DNA of 35,234 bases from Mucilaginibacter sp. (GTDB lineage Bacteria > Bacteroidota > Bacteroidia > Sphingobacteriales > Sphingobacteriaceae), in assembly GCA_028288305.1 (NCBI GenBank), contig JAQBOA010000106.1:1-35234 (forward strand), read 5' to 3'. The notes beneath the pieces are model-generated. The model ran no database searches. It saw only the letters and a list, made by a program, of their open reading frames with translations, and was not told the DNA's origin. This document shows, piece after piece, positions 16,679 through 23,616 of this stretch; position 1 is the first letter of the stretch; each line of letters begins with the position of its first letter. A program made the position numbers and the translations under genes.

Positions 16679-17482
16679 TTAAATTTTTTTTGCTTCTTCC
16701 CAAAAAATATCCATTTCGGCAAGGCTCATATCGTGTAACTGTTTACCATTTTCATTCGCCTTGCTTTCAAGGTATTGAAAACGTTTTATAAATTTACGGT
16801 TAGTTTTTTCCAGAGCGTCCTCAGGGTTAATATTTATAAAACGGGCGTAATTAATTAGTGAAAAAAGCAGGTCGCCAAATTCACCTTCAGCTTTTTCATG
16901 GTCGATGGTGCTTTCATCTTCAGCATTAAACTCATTTTTAAATTCCTGCAGTTCTTCTTCCACCTTTGCCCATACCTGGCTTTTTTCTTCCCAATCAAAC
17001 CCAACACCGCGCGCTTTTTCCTGTATACGCGATGCTTTAATCAAGGCAGGCAATGATGCCGGTACCCCGCCCAATACGGATTTGTTACCTTCTTTTAGTT
17101 TTATCTGTTCCCAGTTACGTTTTACATCGTTCTCATCCTTTACATCAACATCACCATAAATATGAGGATGGCGGTTAACCAGCTTATCACAAATTCCATT
17201 TAATACATCAGTAATATCGAAATCATTTGTTTCTGAAGCTATCCTGGCGTAAAAAACAAGGTGCAGCATAATATCACCCAATTCCTTTTTTATTTCTGGC
17301 ATATCTGCGCTCAAAATAGCGTCTGATAGTTCATAAGTTTCTTCAATGGTTAAATGACGCAAGCTTTCCAAAGTTTGCTTTTTATCCCATGGACAATTCA
17401 GGCGAAGATCGTCCATAATGGTGAGTAATCTTTTGAAGGCGATTTCTGGTGTAGATGCTATAGGTGGAGGTATTAATGGCAT
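16679..17482 (-). CDS. mazG: Nucleoside triphosphate pyrophosphohydrolase MazG
   Basis: Hydrolyses (d)NTPs, including damaged ones, to NMP and pyrophosphate. With the ATG at 17482 as residue 1, the N-terminal MazG domain holds CPWDKKQT near 30-37 and the metal-binding pattern EE-x-x-E...E-x-x-D (EETYE near 47-51, KELGD near 66-70). A second MazG domain follows (EEELQEFKNEF near 180-190, EGEFGDLLFSLINYAR near 201-216). The 267-aa length is normal for the two-domain enzyme. The reading frame can be extended to a GTG at 17497, but the ATG gives the usual N-terminus. Confidence 0.95.
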   Translation of the reverse strand: MPLIPPPIASTPEIAFKRLLTIMDDLRLNCPWDKKQTLESLRHLTIEETYELSDAILSADMPEIKKELGDIMLHLVFYARIASETNDFDITDVLNGICDKLVNRHPHIYGDVDVKDENDVKRNWEQIKLKEGNKSVLGGVPASLPALIKASRIQEKARGVGFDWEEKSQVWAKVEEELQEFKNEFNAEDESTIDHEKAEGEFGDLLFSLINYARFININPEDALEKTNRKFIKRFQYLESKANENGKQLHDMSLAEMDIFWEEAKKI

Positions 17483-17551
17483 AAAGTATATTTTCACTAA
17501 TTGGACGAATGTTTTCGAATTACACGAATTAGTGGTAAAAATAAGGTTTTA

Positions 17552-17583
17552 AGTCGGAAAGTTCGGAAGTCGGAAAGTCCGGA
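17552..17583. repeat. Two 16-bp direct repeats in the mazG/ankyrin divergent region
   Basis: AGTCGGAAAGTTCGGA (17552-17567) is followed directly by AGTCGGAAAGTCCGGA (17568-17583), one mismatch, then AGT. Just before it, CACTAATT (17495-17502) and AATTAGTG (17527-17534) form the ends of a weak hairpin in the mazG leader. Confidence 0.85.
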
Positions 17584-17649
17584 AGTAGAAAAAACTATCT
17601 TTCAAAAATAAATTGTATAACTTTATTATAGACAAATTATCAATTGACT

Positions 17650-18396
17650 ATGCCCGACTATAATCAATTACTTTATGACATTGAAGTTCATTCGGTGGAA
17701 GGAATTCGCAAGTATTTAGAGGAAGGAGGCAATCCGAATGAAGTTCATGACGGGGTGCCGCTTTTTACCACTATGGTTGAGATGTACACCCGCACACCCA
17801 GGTTTAAAGATTGTGTAAAGGCTTTTATTGATCACGGTTTGGAATTTGAAGATAAGGCGCTGCTTGCGGTTTTAACTGATAATGCCTATAAGCTGGAAGA
17901 AGCGGTTAAAAACGATCCGGCTATCGTATCTAAAACTTACTCATTATTTAATAATGCCTACACACCTTTAACCGGAGGTACTTTAATGCATTTTTGTGCG
18001 GAATACAATAGCCTGGCCAGTTCAAAAGTACTGGTTAAATATGGCGCTGATATAAACGCGAAAGCAGGTTTGGATCAATATGGTTTTGGCGGGCATACAC
18101 CCATTTTTCATACGGTTAATCAAAACAGCAATAACTCTGTTGATATGCTTTATTTTCTGCTGGAAAACTCGGCCGACTTAAGTATAACAATTAAGGGATT
18201 GATATGGGGCAGAGGTTACGAATGGGAAACATATATACCTGCTGTAAACCCCTTAAGTTATGCCATGATGGGCTTGCTGCCTCAAATGCACCGGAATCCG
18301 CATATAGTAGCAGACGTGGTTTCCTTATTGATTAAATACGCCTATGGGATTAACTATACTTTGCCAAATGTTCCTAATGCTTATTTGAAAGGGTAG
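17650..18396 (+). CDS. Ankyrin-repeat protein
   Basis: 248 residues from the ATG at 17650; a TTG six bases earlier is in frame but less likely. Ankyrin-type units are visible: one near residues 3-30 (NQLLYDIEVHSVEGIRKYLEEGGNPNEVHDG), one near 106-135 (GTLMHFCAEYNS, SKVLVKYGADINAKAG) and one near 145-175 (HTPIFHTVNQ, VDMLYFLLENSADLS). Ankyrin repeats bind other proteins; there is no signal peptide and no catalytic domain, so it is probably a cytoplasmic scaffold or immunity-like protein. Its target is unknown and no neighbour suggests one. Confidence 0.85.
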   Translation: MPDYNQLLYDIEVHSVEGIRKYLEEGGNPNEVHDGVPLFTTMVEMYTRTPRFKDCVKAFIDHGLEFEDKALLAVLTDNAYKLEEAVKNDPAIVSKTYSLFNNAYTPLTGGTLMHFCAEYNSLASSKVLVKYGADINAKAGLDQYGFGGHTPIFHTVNQNSNNSVDMLYFLLENSADLSITIKGLIWGRGYEWETYIPAVNPLSYAMMGLLPQMHRNPHIVADVVSLLIKYAYGINYTLPNVPNAYLKG

Positions 18397-18447
18397 GTGA
18401 CCTTCATTGAATAGTCATGACAATCCTTTAATCTTACAAATCCAGGT

Positions 18448-19215
18448 TCAGACTATCTTCACTGCTCTCAACATTTCCCTTTTACCTGGCGCACCCAGTG
18501 CTTTCTCTACTTTACATCCCAATGCCTTTAGCGCACGTTTAAGGTTGCCAGTTATCGCATAAGTTACAAATACACCGCCTGGTTTTAAAAATTGTATGGT
18601 ATAGTTTATCGCAGCCTCATTCCACATTTCGGGTTGACGGGCTGATGCAAAAGCATCAAAATAAATAATATTATACTGCTGTTTGGATTGAAATTTTAAA
18701 AGTTTGCGGTTGGCAATTTGCAGTTGACAGTAATGATTTAATTTAACGGGTGATAAAAGCAGTTCTTCGTAATTTTTAATAAATTTTTTCCATATCTCTT
18801 CTGAGATGTATTGATCATAACCGGTTTGACTGATCATATCCATGCTTAAGGGATAGGCTTCAATGCCTGTATATTCAAGGTTAATTTCTTTTTCAGTACA
18901 ATAATCGGCGCTAAGCAAAAAGTTTAATCCGGTTCCAAAGCCAACTTCTAAAATGGAAACAGAATGTGCATCAGCTCCCTCTAAACCTGCCTGTCCGGCA
19001 GGCAGGTCTCCTCCGCCAGTTGGCGGAAAGACTTTGACTTCGCTGGTGGTTTTTGTTTGTGAAGACTTTTCTAAAAAATATAGCAAGCCTGACTTTAAAA
19101 ATACATGTCTGCTTTCCTGTAAAGCACCGTTCCTGGAGTGATAATTTTCACCAACCTCAGTGTTATAAATGGTGTTTGAACCATCGGCGGTTTTTACGAT
19201 TATATTTGATTCCAC
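18448..19215 (-). CDS. mnmD: tRNA (mnm5s2U34) methyltransferase MnmD, stand-alone
   Basis: Uses S-adenosylmethionine for the last methylation of 5-methylaminomethyl-2-thiouridine at tRNA wobble position 34. Family motifs: TADGSNTIYN near 9-18, YHSRNGALQES near 25-35, the SAM-binding loop EVGFGTG at 90-96, and YFDAFASARQPEMW. It corresponds to the N-terminal half of MnmC without the FAD domain, as usual in Bacteroidota. The start is a GTG at 19215 that gives the normal N-terminus. Oddity: residues about 61-81 (VFPPTGGGDLPAGQAGLEGA) are encoded by a REP-like repeat inserted in frame before the SAM motif. The insertion falls in a likely loop and the frame continues intact. Confidence 0.92.
   Translation of the reverse strand: MESNIIVKTADGSNTIYNTEVGENYHSRNGALQESRHVFLKSGLLYFLEKSSQTKTTSEVKVFPPTGGGDLPAGQAGLEGADAHSVSILEVGFGTGLNFLLSADYCTEKEINLEYTGIEAYPLSMDMISQTGYDQYISEEIWKKFIKNYEELLLSPVKLNHYCQLQIANRKLLKFQSKQQYNIIYFDAFASARQPEMWNEAAINYTIQFLKPGGVFVTYAITGNLKRALKALGCKVEKALGAPGKREMLRAVKIV
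18973..19034. repeat. REP-like element (half copy) captured inside mnmD
   Basis: The plus strand starts AGCTCCCTCTAAACCT, close to the AGCCCCCTCTAAATCT that opens the intergenic copies at 20655 and 32327. It contains a hairpin with arms CCTGCCTG and CAGGCAGG (18986-19006) and a second, TCCGCCAGTTGGCGGA (19012-19027), followed by AAGACTTTGA as in the other copies. The right half of the element is missing. Confidence 0.75.
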
Positions 19216-19288
19216 TGATTATGTATCGATTTCACCGATTATATTATGATTATAACGATTCCTGATTTTAGAACCCTTACCTCTTACA

Positions 19289-20620
19289 TCAAAACTCAGT
19301 AATAACCTCACCAAGGTCATAAACTGGCACCGTTGCTATTTTACCTGCTACTATACTTGCCGCTGTAGCAGATCTGTAGCCACCGGCACAATGTACAACA
19401 ATTGGTTTGTCAGTAGGGATTTCGTTAATCCTCTCGCGTAGTTCTGGTAGTGGAATGGCAATAGTATTGTTAAATATCAAACCAGCTTCGGTTTCATTTT
19501 GATTGCGGACGTCAACTATTGTATATTTTTTTTGGTGAGACTTGAAATCAGCTAAATCAAGATGCGGTGATTTTTCTTTTGCATTTGCCGGCAACAGCAA
19601 CACAGCCTTTATGTTCTGTTCGTAACCAATTTTAGCAACTTTTTTTATTGCTTTATCTAAATCATCATCAGTAGCTGCCATTAGGTAAAACTGTTCGTCC
19701 GGATTTATGATTGAACCTAACCAGGTTTCAAACTTTTCTCCATCCTGTAAATTAATTGTGCCTTTTACATGTCCGTTTCTAAACTCAAGGCTTGGTCTGG
19801 TATCAATGATGATGACTGTTTTCTCTAACGGAGCATTATTGTCAAGCCTTAAAACCGAACTGATACTATCTTTAAATGATGGCGCACCCTTTTTATTAAT
19901 TTCTACATCATAGCCAAAATATTTTGGGATAAAGGGTTGGTCGGTAGTAAGTGTTTTAACAAAAGTTATTTCGTCCATCAATTGCAAGGCATAATTTTCG
20001 CGAAGCTCCCTGCCAATAGTACTTTGCAGATCGGGACTCATACTTTTACCACACAAAGAACCGGGGCCGTGTGCCGGGTAAACGGTAATGTTATGCGGCA
20101 ATTTCATAAGCTTTTCGCGGGTTGAATGATACATTTGCCTCGCTAGCTCTTCCTTTTTAGCGGTAATATTACCAGCATTTTCACGAAGGTCAGGTCGGCC
20201 TACCTCCCCTACAAATAAAGTGTCACCTGTAAATATTGCTTTTTCGTTACCGTCTTCATCTTCAACCAATATACAAATTGAATCGGGCGAATGGCCTGGG
20301 GTATTGATCGCTTTCAGCTTAATGTCTTCCAGCGTAATTACATCGCCATCATCAAAACTTTCATGAGGATATTCAGCGCCTGCCAATTTGCTTGTATAAA
20401 TTACGGCACCGGTTGCCTGATGAATTTCCAGATGCGAGCTAACAAAATCGGCATGCGGATGCGTTTCAATCACTCCAATAATATCGGCTTCATGCAAGGT
20501 TGCAAAGTCATAATAGGGCCGCGGGTCACGAGCAGGATCAATCAAGATCATTTTTCCTGTTCTGACTACCGCATAGGAGCCATGTGCCAGGCCTTTATCG
20601 TAAAATTGGTGAATAATCAT
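19289..20620 (-). CDS. Metallo-beta-lactamase fold / rhodanese protein (persulfide dioxygenase-like)
   Basis: 443 residues. The N-terminal metallo-beta-lactamase domain (1-250) has TH54-P-H56-A-D58, H110 (NTPGH), D133 (FTGDTLFVGEVGRPDL) and H184 (YPAHGPGSLCG), the pattern of ETHE1/persulfide dioxygenases. Two rhodanese domains follow. The first (about 265-345) has no cysteine in its active loop and is probably structural. The second (about 355-443) has the active loop C411-AGGYRS. Such proteins act in sulfide and sulfane-sulfur metabolism in the cytoplasm: the lactamase part oxidises a persulfide and the rhodanese moves sulfur. Substrate preference is inferred from the family. A TATCTTTG promoter box sits just upstream. 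Confidence 0.9.
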   Translation of the reverse strand: MIIHQFYDKGLAHGSYAVVRTGKMILIDPARDPRPYYDFATLHEADIIGVIETHPHADFVSSHLEIHQATGAVIYTSKLAGAEYPHESFDDGDVITLEDIKLKAINTPGHSPDSICILVEDEDGNEKAIFTGDTLFVGEVGRPDLRENAGNITAKKEELARQMYHSTREKLMKLPHNITVYPAHGPGSLCGKSMSPDLQSTIGRELRENYALQLMDEITFVKTLTTDQPFIPKYFGYDVEINKKGAPSFKDSISSVLRLDNNAPLEKTVIIIDTRPSLEFRNGHVKGTINLQDGEKFETWLGSIINPDEQFYLMAATDDDLDKAIKKVAKIGYEQNIKAVLLLPANAKEKSPHLDLADFKSHQKKYTIVDVRNQNETEAGLIFNNTIAIPLPELRERINEIPTDKPIVVHCAGGYRSATAASIVAGKIATVPVYDLGEVITEF

Positions 20621-20627
20621 TTGCGCG

Positions 20628-20635
20628 CAAAGATA
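20628..20635 (-). promoter_or_regulatory. Candidate -7 box for the persulfide dioxygenase-like gene
   Basis: On the minus strand TATCTTTG matches TAnnTTTG exactly, 7 bases before the ATG. The transcript would then be nearly leaderless. No -33 TTG is seen at the usual distance. Confidence 0.35.
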
Positions 20636-20654
20636 GTGGAATTTCGGATCGTTT

Positions 20655-20766
20655 AGCCCCCTCTAAATCTCCCCCTGTAGGGGAGACTTTAAGAACTTTT
20701 ACAGAAAAGCTTTGCTTCGAAACAAAATTCAAAGTCCTCCCAACCGGGGAGGATTTAGGTGAGGCT
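20655..20766. repeat. REP-like palindromic element, copy 1
   Basis: The ends are AGCCCCCTCTAAATCTCCCC (from 20655) and, inverted, GGGGAGGATTTAGGTGAGGCT read without a break to 20766. Each arm has its own small hairpin (CTCCCC...GGGGAG and CCTCCC...GGGGAGG). The element ends 2 bases before the stop codon of the minus-strand zinc-ribbon gene on one side and lies 34 bases upstream of the start of the next minus-strand gene on the other. It shares both ends and the ACTTT internal junction with the copy at 32327. Confidence 0.85.
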
Positions 20767-20768
20767 CA

Positions 20769-21125
20769 TTATTCCTCTCTTTTCACCAGTAAAACTTCAT
20801 CTCCATCCAATGGCAGATAACCATATTCATAACAAAAGTAATAGGTTTTGCCATTTTGGGTTTGATACGTACGGGTATGGTATTCAAAATCGAACCCTTT
20901 GGCTGCTAATTTTTTGTTTGTGGTTTTTGTTTTTCCTGTTGGGTTTAGTTCTTCGAGTATGCGGCGGTTGCGGCGAAGGATATTATTAATATTCCTCACA
21001 TAGTTATAACTGCTGCTATTAAGCTGGTTGTTATAATTATTGCGGCATAGGTCGTTACAAAACTTTTTATCTGCCCTGCCATGCAGCAAAGTACCGCAAT
21101 CCAAGCAAATTCTTTCTTCATTCAT
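20769..21125 (-). CDS. Zinc-ribbon protein, unknown function
   Basis: 118 residues. The N-terminal zinc ribbon has C8-x2-C11 (CLDCG) and C23-x3-C27 (CNDLC), a four-cysteine site. A basic, Asn-rich helix follows (RNNYNNQLNSSSYNYVRNINNILRRNRRIL), then a small C-terminal beta domain (KGFDFEYHTRTYQTQNGKTYYF, YGYLPLDGDEVLLVKREE). It resembles uncharacterised Bacteroidota zinc-ribbon proteins. It is divergent from the SSB gene across a palindrome-bearing region, so both may share control and it may act on nucleic acid; that is an inference. Confidence 0.82.
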   Translation of the reverse strand: MNEERICLDCGTLLHGRADKKFCNDLCRNNYNNQLNSSSYNYVRNINNILRRNRRILEELNPTGKTKTTNKKLAAKGFDFEYHTRTYQTQNGKTYYFCYEYGYLPLDGDEVLLVKREE

Positions 21126-21148
21126 AGGTTAAAGATAAATAAAATTAT

Positions 21149-21162
21149 CCGTTTGCAAACGG
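21149..21162. promoter_or_regulatory. Perfect 14-bp palindrome, candidate operator
   Basis: CCGTTTGCAAACGG is fully self-complementary and lies in the 140-base divergent region between the zinc-ribbon and ssb genes. The half-word TTGCAAA recurs 4 bases later (GGTTGCAAATGGG), and CGGTTAT occurs twice at about 21180-21197. A dimeric repressor site for one or both genes is plausible; no regulator can be named. Confidence 0.45.
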
Positions 21163-21265
21163 TTGCAAATGGGAATTGTCGGTTATAAGCGGTTATCAAC
21201 CGGGTGCTTATCCTGTTGTGTTTCACCTTTGTCCTGTTAATTAAAAAACAAAAAAAGTTTAAAAC

Positions 21266-21604
21266 ATGAACACATTAAGAAACAGCGTACGCCTGGTAGG
21301 ACACCTGGGTATGGCCCCCGATGTAAAAAGCTTTGACAGCAACAAAAAATTAGCCCGTTTATCATTAGCTACTAACGAAAGCTACAAAAACGACAAAGGA
21401 GAAAAAGTTACAGAAACCCAATGGCATAATCTTATTTTATGGGGTGCGCAAGCCAAACTTGCAGAAGATCTTTTGAAAAAAGGTGATGAAATTGCGATAG
21501 AAGGCAAGCTGGCCAATCGCAACTATACTGATAAGGATGGCATTAAACATTATGGATGTGAAATAGTGGTTAATGAGTTTTTGAAACTTAGCAGTAAGGG
21601 GTAG
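21266..21604 (+). CDS. ssb: Single-stranded DNA-binding protein (short paralogue)
   Basis: 112 residues forming one OB fold: NSVRLVGHLGMAPDVK, ARLSLATNESYKNDKGEKVTETQWHNLILWG, AKLAEDLLKKGDEIAIEGKLANRNYTDKDG, and YGCEIVVNEFLKL. It binds single-stranded DNA during replication or repair. It stops right after the OB fold and lacks the disordered linker and acidic C-terminal tip that recruits repair partners in the main SSB, so it is probably an accessory paralogue. Its TAG stop is the first base-paired element of a long hairpin. The palindrome at 21149 may control it. Confidence 0.92.
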   Translation: MNTLRNSVRLVGHLGMAPDVKSFDSNKKLARLSLATNESYKNDKGEKVTETQWHNLILWGAQAKLAEDLLKKGDEIAIEGKLANRNYTDKDGIKHYGCEIVVNEFLKLSSKG

Positions 21605-21677
21605 AGATTAGAGGTTGGAGATTAGAGATTAGTCAGAAAGTCTGGTAAAAAAACTAATCTCCAACCTCTGGTCTCTA
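21602..21677. terminator. Long hairpin starting at the ssb stop codon
   Basis: The 25-base left arm (21602-21626, TAGAGATTAGAGGTTGGAGA...) pairs with 21653-21677 at about 22 positions. The loop again repeats AGAGATTAGT. The stem lies between ssb and the next plus-strand gene and most likely ends or stabilises the ssb mRNA. Confidence 0.6.
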
Positions 21678-21707
21678 GTAACTAAATTTTAAAACATTAT
21701 TTTTGTT

Positions 21708-22016
21708 ATGTACTTAGAAGCAAAAGAAACAGCACGATTATATAAATTGTTATCTGACAAATTGGGTAATGATACAACCGAAGCAATGTTTAAATACATT
21801 GATAATAAAACTGAACGATCTGTGGAAGCAACTATTAAAACACTAGCTACTAAAGATGACCTTTCATTAGCAATTGCCAATGTCAAAGAAGATATTGCAA
21901 ATGTGAAGTACGAACTTAGCAATAAGATTAGTGATTCTATTAAATGGATGTTTATCTTTTGGATAGGACAGGTTGGGGCAACACTTGCCATGGTTTTTTT
22001 ATTTCTCAAAAAATAG
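21708..22016 (+). CDS. Small coiled-coil protein with C-terminal membrane helix (DUF1640-like)
   Basis: 102 residues: a helical N-terminus (ETARLYKLLSDKLGNDTTEAMFKYIDN), a coiled-coil stretch with repeated AIANVKEDIANVKYELSNKI (about 52-71), and a C-terminal membrane helix (MFIFWIGQVGATLAMVFLFL, 80-99) ending LKK. The layout matches small DUF1640/CCDC90-like proteins of bacteria; function unknown. Residues 39-102 are repeated by a partial copy directly downstream. The end of the frame contains T-run and A-run tracts (about 21993-22000 and 22008-22013) before the TAG. Confidence 0.8.
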   Translation: MYLEAKETARLYKLLSDKLGNDTTEAMFKYIDNKTERSVEATIKTLATKDDLSLAIANVKEDIANVKYELSNKISDSIKWMFIFWIGQVGATLAMVFLFLKK

Positions 22017-22024
22017 AAATTTGT

Positions 22025-22198
22025 GTGGAGGCAACTATTAAAACATTGGCCACAAAAGATGATATTGCAAATGTCAAATATGATCTTGGTAAAGAAATAA
22101 GTGAAGCTAAAGCCGATTCTACTAAGAGGATGTTTATCTTTTGGATAGGGCAAGTTGGGGCAACACTTGCCATAGTTTTTTTATTTTTGAAAAAATAA
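22025..22198 (+). pseudogene. Partial tandem copy of the coiled-coil/membrane-helix gene
   Basis: This copy encodes 57 residues homologous to residues 39-102 of the gene just upstream, in the -1 frame relative to it, and lacks the N-terminal 38 residues. It has a net 7-residue deletion in the coiled coil and keeps the membrane helix and LKK ending. Most differences are synonymous: in TLATKDD, every base change is silent. It could start at a GTG (22025-22027), be reached by a -1 slip on the A-run before the TAG of the first copy, or be a recent remnant. Confidence 0.65.
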
Positions 22199-22210
22199 TT
22201 TCTATTTTAT

Positions 22211-22285
22211 AATTGGGTGTGGTGAGTAAAAGACGATGAGATTCGTATAAACAACTCACCACTCTCTATTCACTACTCACCAATT
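22211..22285. repeat. Word-repeat hairpin before the SDR stop codon
   Basis: AATTGGGTGTGGTGAGT (22211-22227) pairs imperfectly with the CACTACTCACCAATT end (22271-22285). The word ACTCACC occurs three times between 22255 and 22300, the last one inside the end of the SDR gene. A terminator for the convergent genes is likely. Confidence 0.55.
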
Positions 22286-22286
22286 C

Positions 22287-22991
22287 TCATGGTGTACTCA
22301 CCGCTACCGGCAATATTTTTCCGTTAAAAAAGTGGTGGCCCGTTATTGAAAAATCGGCAATGTATTTCCCCATTTCAAAGGCTAAAACAGGGGATTGATA
22401 ACCCGGAAAAGCTTTTTCAAGCATTTCTGTTTGCGCTGATCCCAGGGCCAGGCAGTTAACTTTAATTTCTTGTTCAGCCAATTCGAAGGCTAAGCATTCG
22501 GTTAAATTATGCAGTGCTGCCTTGCTTGCTGAATAAGCTGCTAAACCAGCAAACTTGGCGCTTCCCTGGAAACCGCCCATGCTGCCAATATTTAATATAT
22601 GTGATCCTTTAGGCATTAAATGAACCACATTCTGTATCATCCGTACATGACCTATAAAATTGCTTTGCAGCATTTCTACAAAATCCATTTCCAATAATTT
22701 TGAAAATGGTTTATTAATTAAAACACCCGCGTTATTTATTAATACATCAACCCGGTTATCAAAATTGCTGCTGATAAATTGTTGTAATCCGGCATAATCA
22801 TCATGCACAATATCAAATGCTAAAGCAAATATTTCAGCATCAGGATTTAAGCCATGGGCAATTTCCAATAAACGTTCCAGCTTATCCTTCGACCTTGCAA
22901 GAGCTATTACTTTATGTTTTCCCGATAAAATCAATTCCAGCGTAGCTTCAAAACCTACACCACTGCTGGCACCTGTTATAATGATGTTCAT
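22287..22991 (-). CDS. SDR family NAD(P)-dependent oxidoreductase
   Basis: 234 residues with the classical short-chain dehydrogenase pattern: cofactor loop TGASSGVG (residues 6-13), NNAG near 87-90, a catalytic serine near NIGSMGG, and the active YSASK. It reduces or oxidises a carbonyl/alcohol pair in the cytoplasm; the substrate is unknown. Its ATG overlaps the TGA of the PIN toxin gene (ATGA), so it is translated from the same mRNA, downstream of the aromatic hydroxylase and the toxin-antitoxin pair. A role with the hydroxylase's pterin cofactor is conceivable but nothing in the sequence proves it. Confidence 0.9.
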   Translation of the reverse strand: MNIIITGASSGVGFEATLELILSGKHKVIALARSKDKLERLLEIAHGLNPDAEIFALAFDIVHDDYAGLQQFISSNFDNRVDVLINNAGVLINKPFSKLLEMDFVEMLQSNFIGHVRMIQNVVHLMPKGSHILNIGSMGGFQGSAKFAGLAAYSASKAALHNLTECLAFELAEQEIKVNCLALGSAQTEMLEKAFPGYQSPVLAFEMGKYIADFSITGHHFFNGKILPVAVSTP

Positions 22992-23350
22992 AAGTCGAAT
23001 GGGTTGATTAACTCAACATTCCTATTTATTGATTTAAAATCACTGATGTTGTTGGTTAATAAAGGATGTTTTTCAACTAAAGCTGTAGCGTAAATTATCG
23101 CGTCAGGTAATTTTATACGAAAGTTTTTACGCAGATTTATAGTTTCTTCAGCTATAATGTCTGAAAGTGAAATAACTTTTAAGTCATTGCAAATAGCTAA
23201 AAGTAATTCATGTTCATCAATATTTTTGAACGTAAACCCTAATGCTTCAATTTTGGTAATAACAGAAATTGCAATTTCATTTTTTAATACTTTTTCAGGA
23301 TCCAATAAATTTTTTGATAAATAAATAAGAACATTTGTATCAAAAATCAC
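22988..23350 (-). CDS. PIN-domain toxin, VapC-like
   Basis: 120 residues with the four acidic residues of PIN ribonucleases: D4 (IFDTNVLIY), E35 (SVITKIEALGF), D83 (LPDAIIYATAL) and D104 (NNISDF). VapC toxins cleave RNA and stop translation when their antitoxin is lost. The start is a GTG at 23350, overlapping the antitoxin TGA by 11 bases, the standard coupled arrangement. It appears intact. Confidence 0.88.
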   Translation of the reverse strand: MIFDTNVLIYLSKNLLDPEKVLKNEIAISVITKIEALGFTFKNIDEHELLLAICNDLKVISLSDIIAEETINLRKNFRIKLPDAIIYATALVEKHPLLTNNISDFKSINRNVELINPFDL

Positions 23351-23594
23351 GCTCCCATTCCTTTCTTATTTCACGTTGCCATTCGGATGGGTCTTCAATA
23401 TCTTTAAATAAATTCTTTCCTTTTGCTTCATCTAATATTTTTTTTATCCGCTCGTAAGAAGATTCAGTGATCTTAATTTTATTGTTATCGGTTAGGTTTT
23501 CTTCTTCGATATTTTTCACAAAAGGAACTTCCTGCAAAAGTTTTCGCAAATTATCAGCTTGTTCGTCTTCAACTGTTACTTTTAAAATTGTCAT
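23340..23594 (-). CDS. Antitoxin of the PIN toxin module
   Basis: 84 residues from the ATG at 23594, beginning MTILKVTVEDEQADNLRKLL. The first third is a short strand and helix that could form a ribbon-helix-helix-like DNA-binding dimer. The acidic/basic C-terminal half (KNLFKDIEDPSEWQREIRKEW) resembles toxin-wrapping tails. The frame is open up to 23651, but that extension overlaps the hydroxylase gene and adds an unlikely N-terminus. The identification rests mainly on position and size next to a PIN gene. Confidence 0.78.
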   Translation of the reverse strand: MTILKVTVEDEQADNLRKLLQEVPFVKNIEEENLTDNNKIKITESSYERIKKILDEAKGKNLFKDIEDPSEWQREIRKEWERDF

Positions 23595-23616
23595 ATAGCA
23601 AGTTACAAACAATTCA

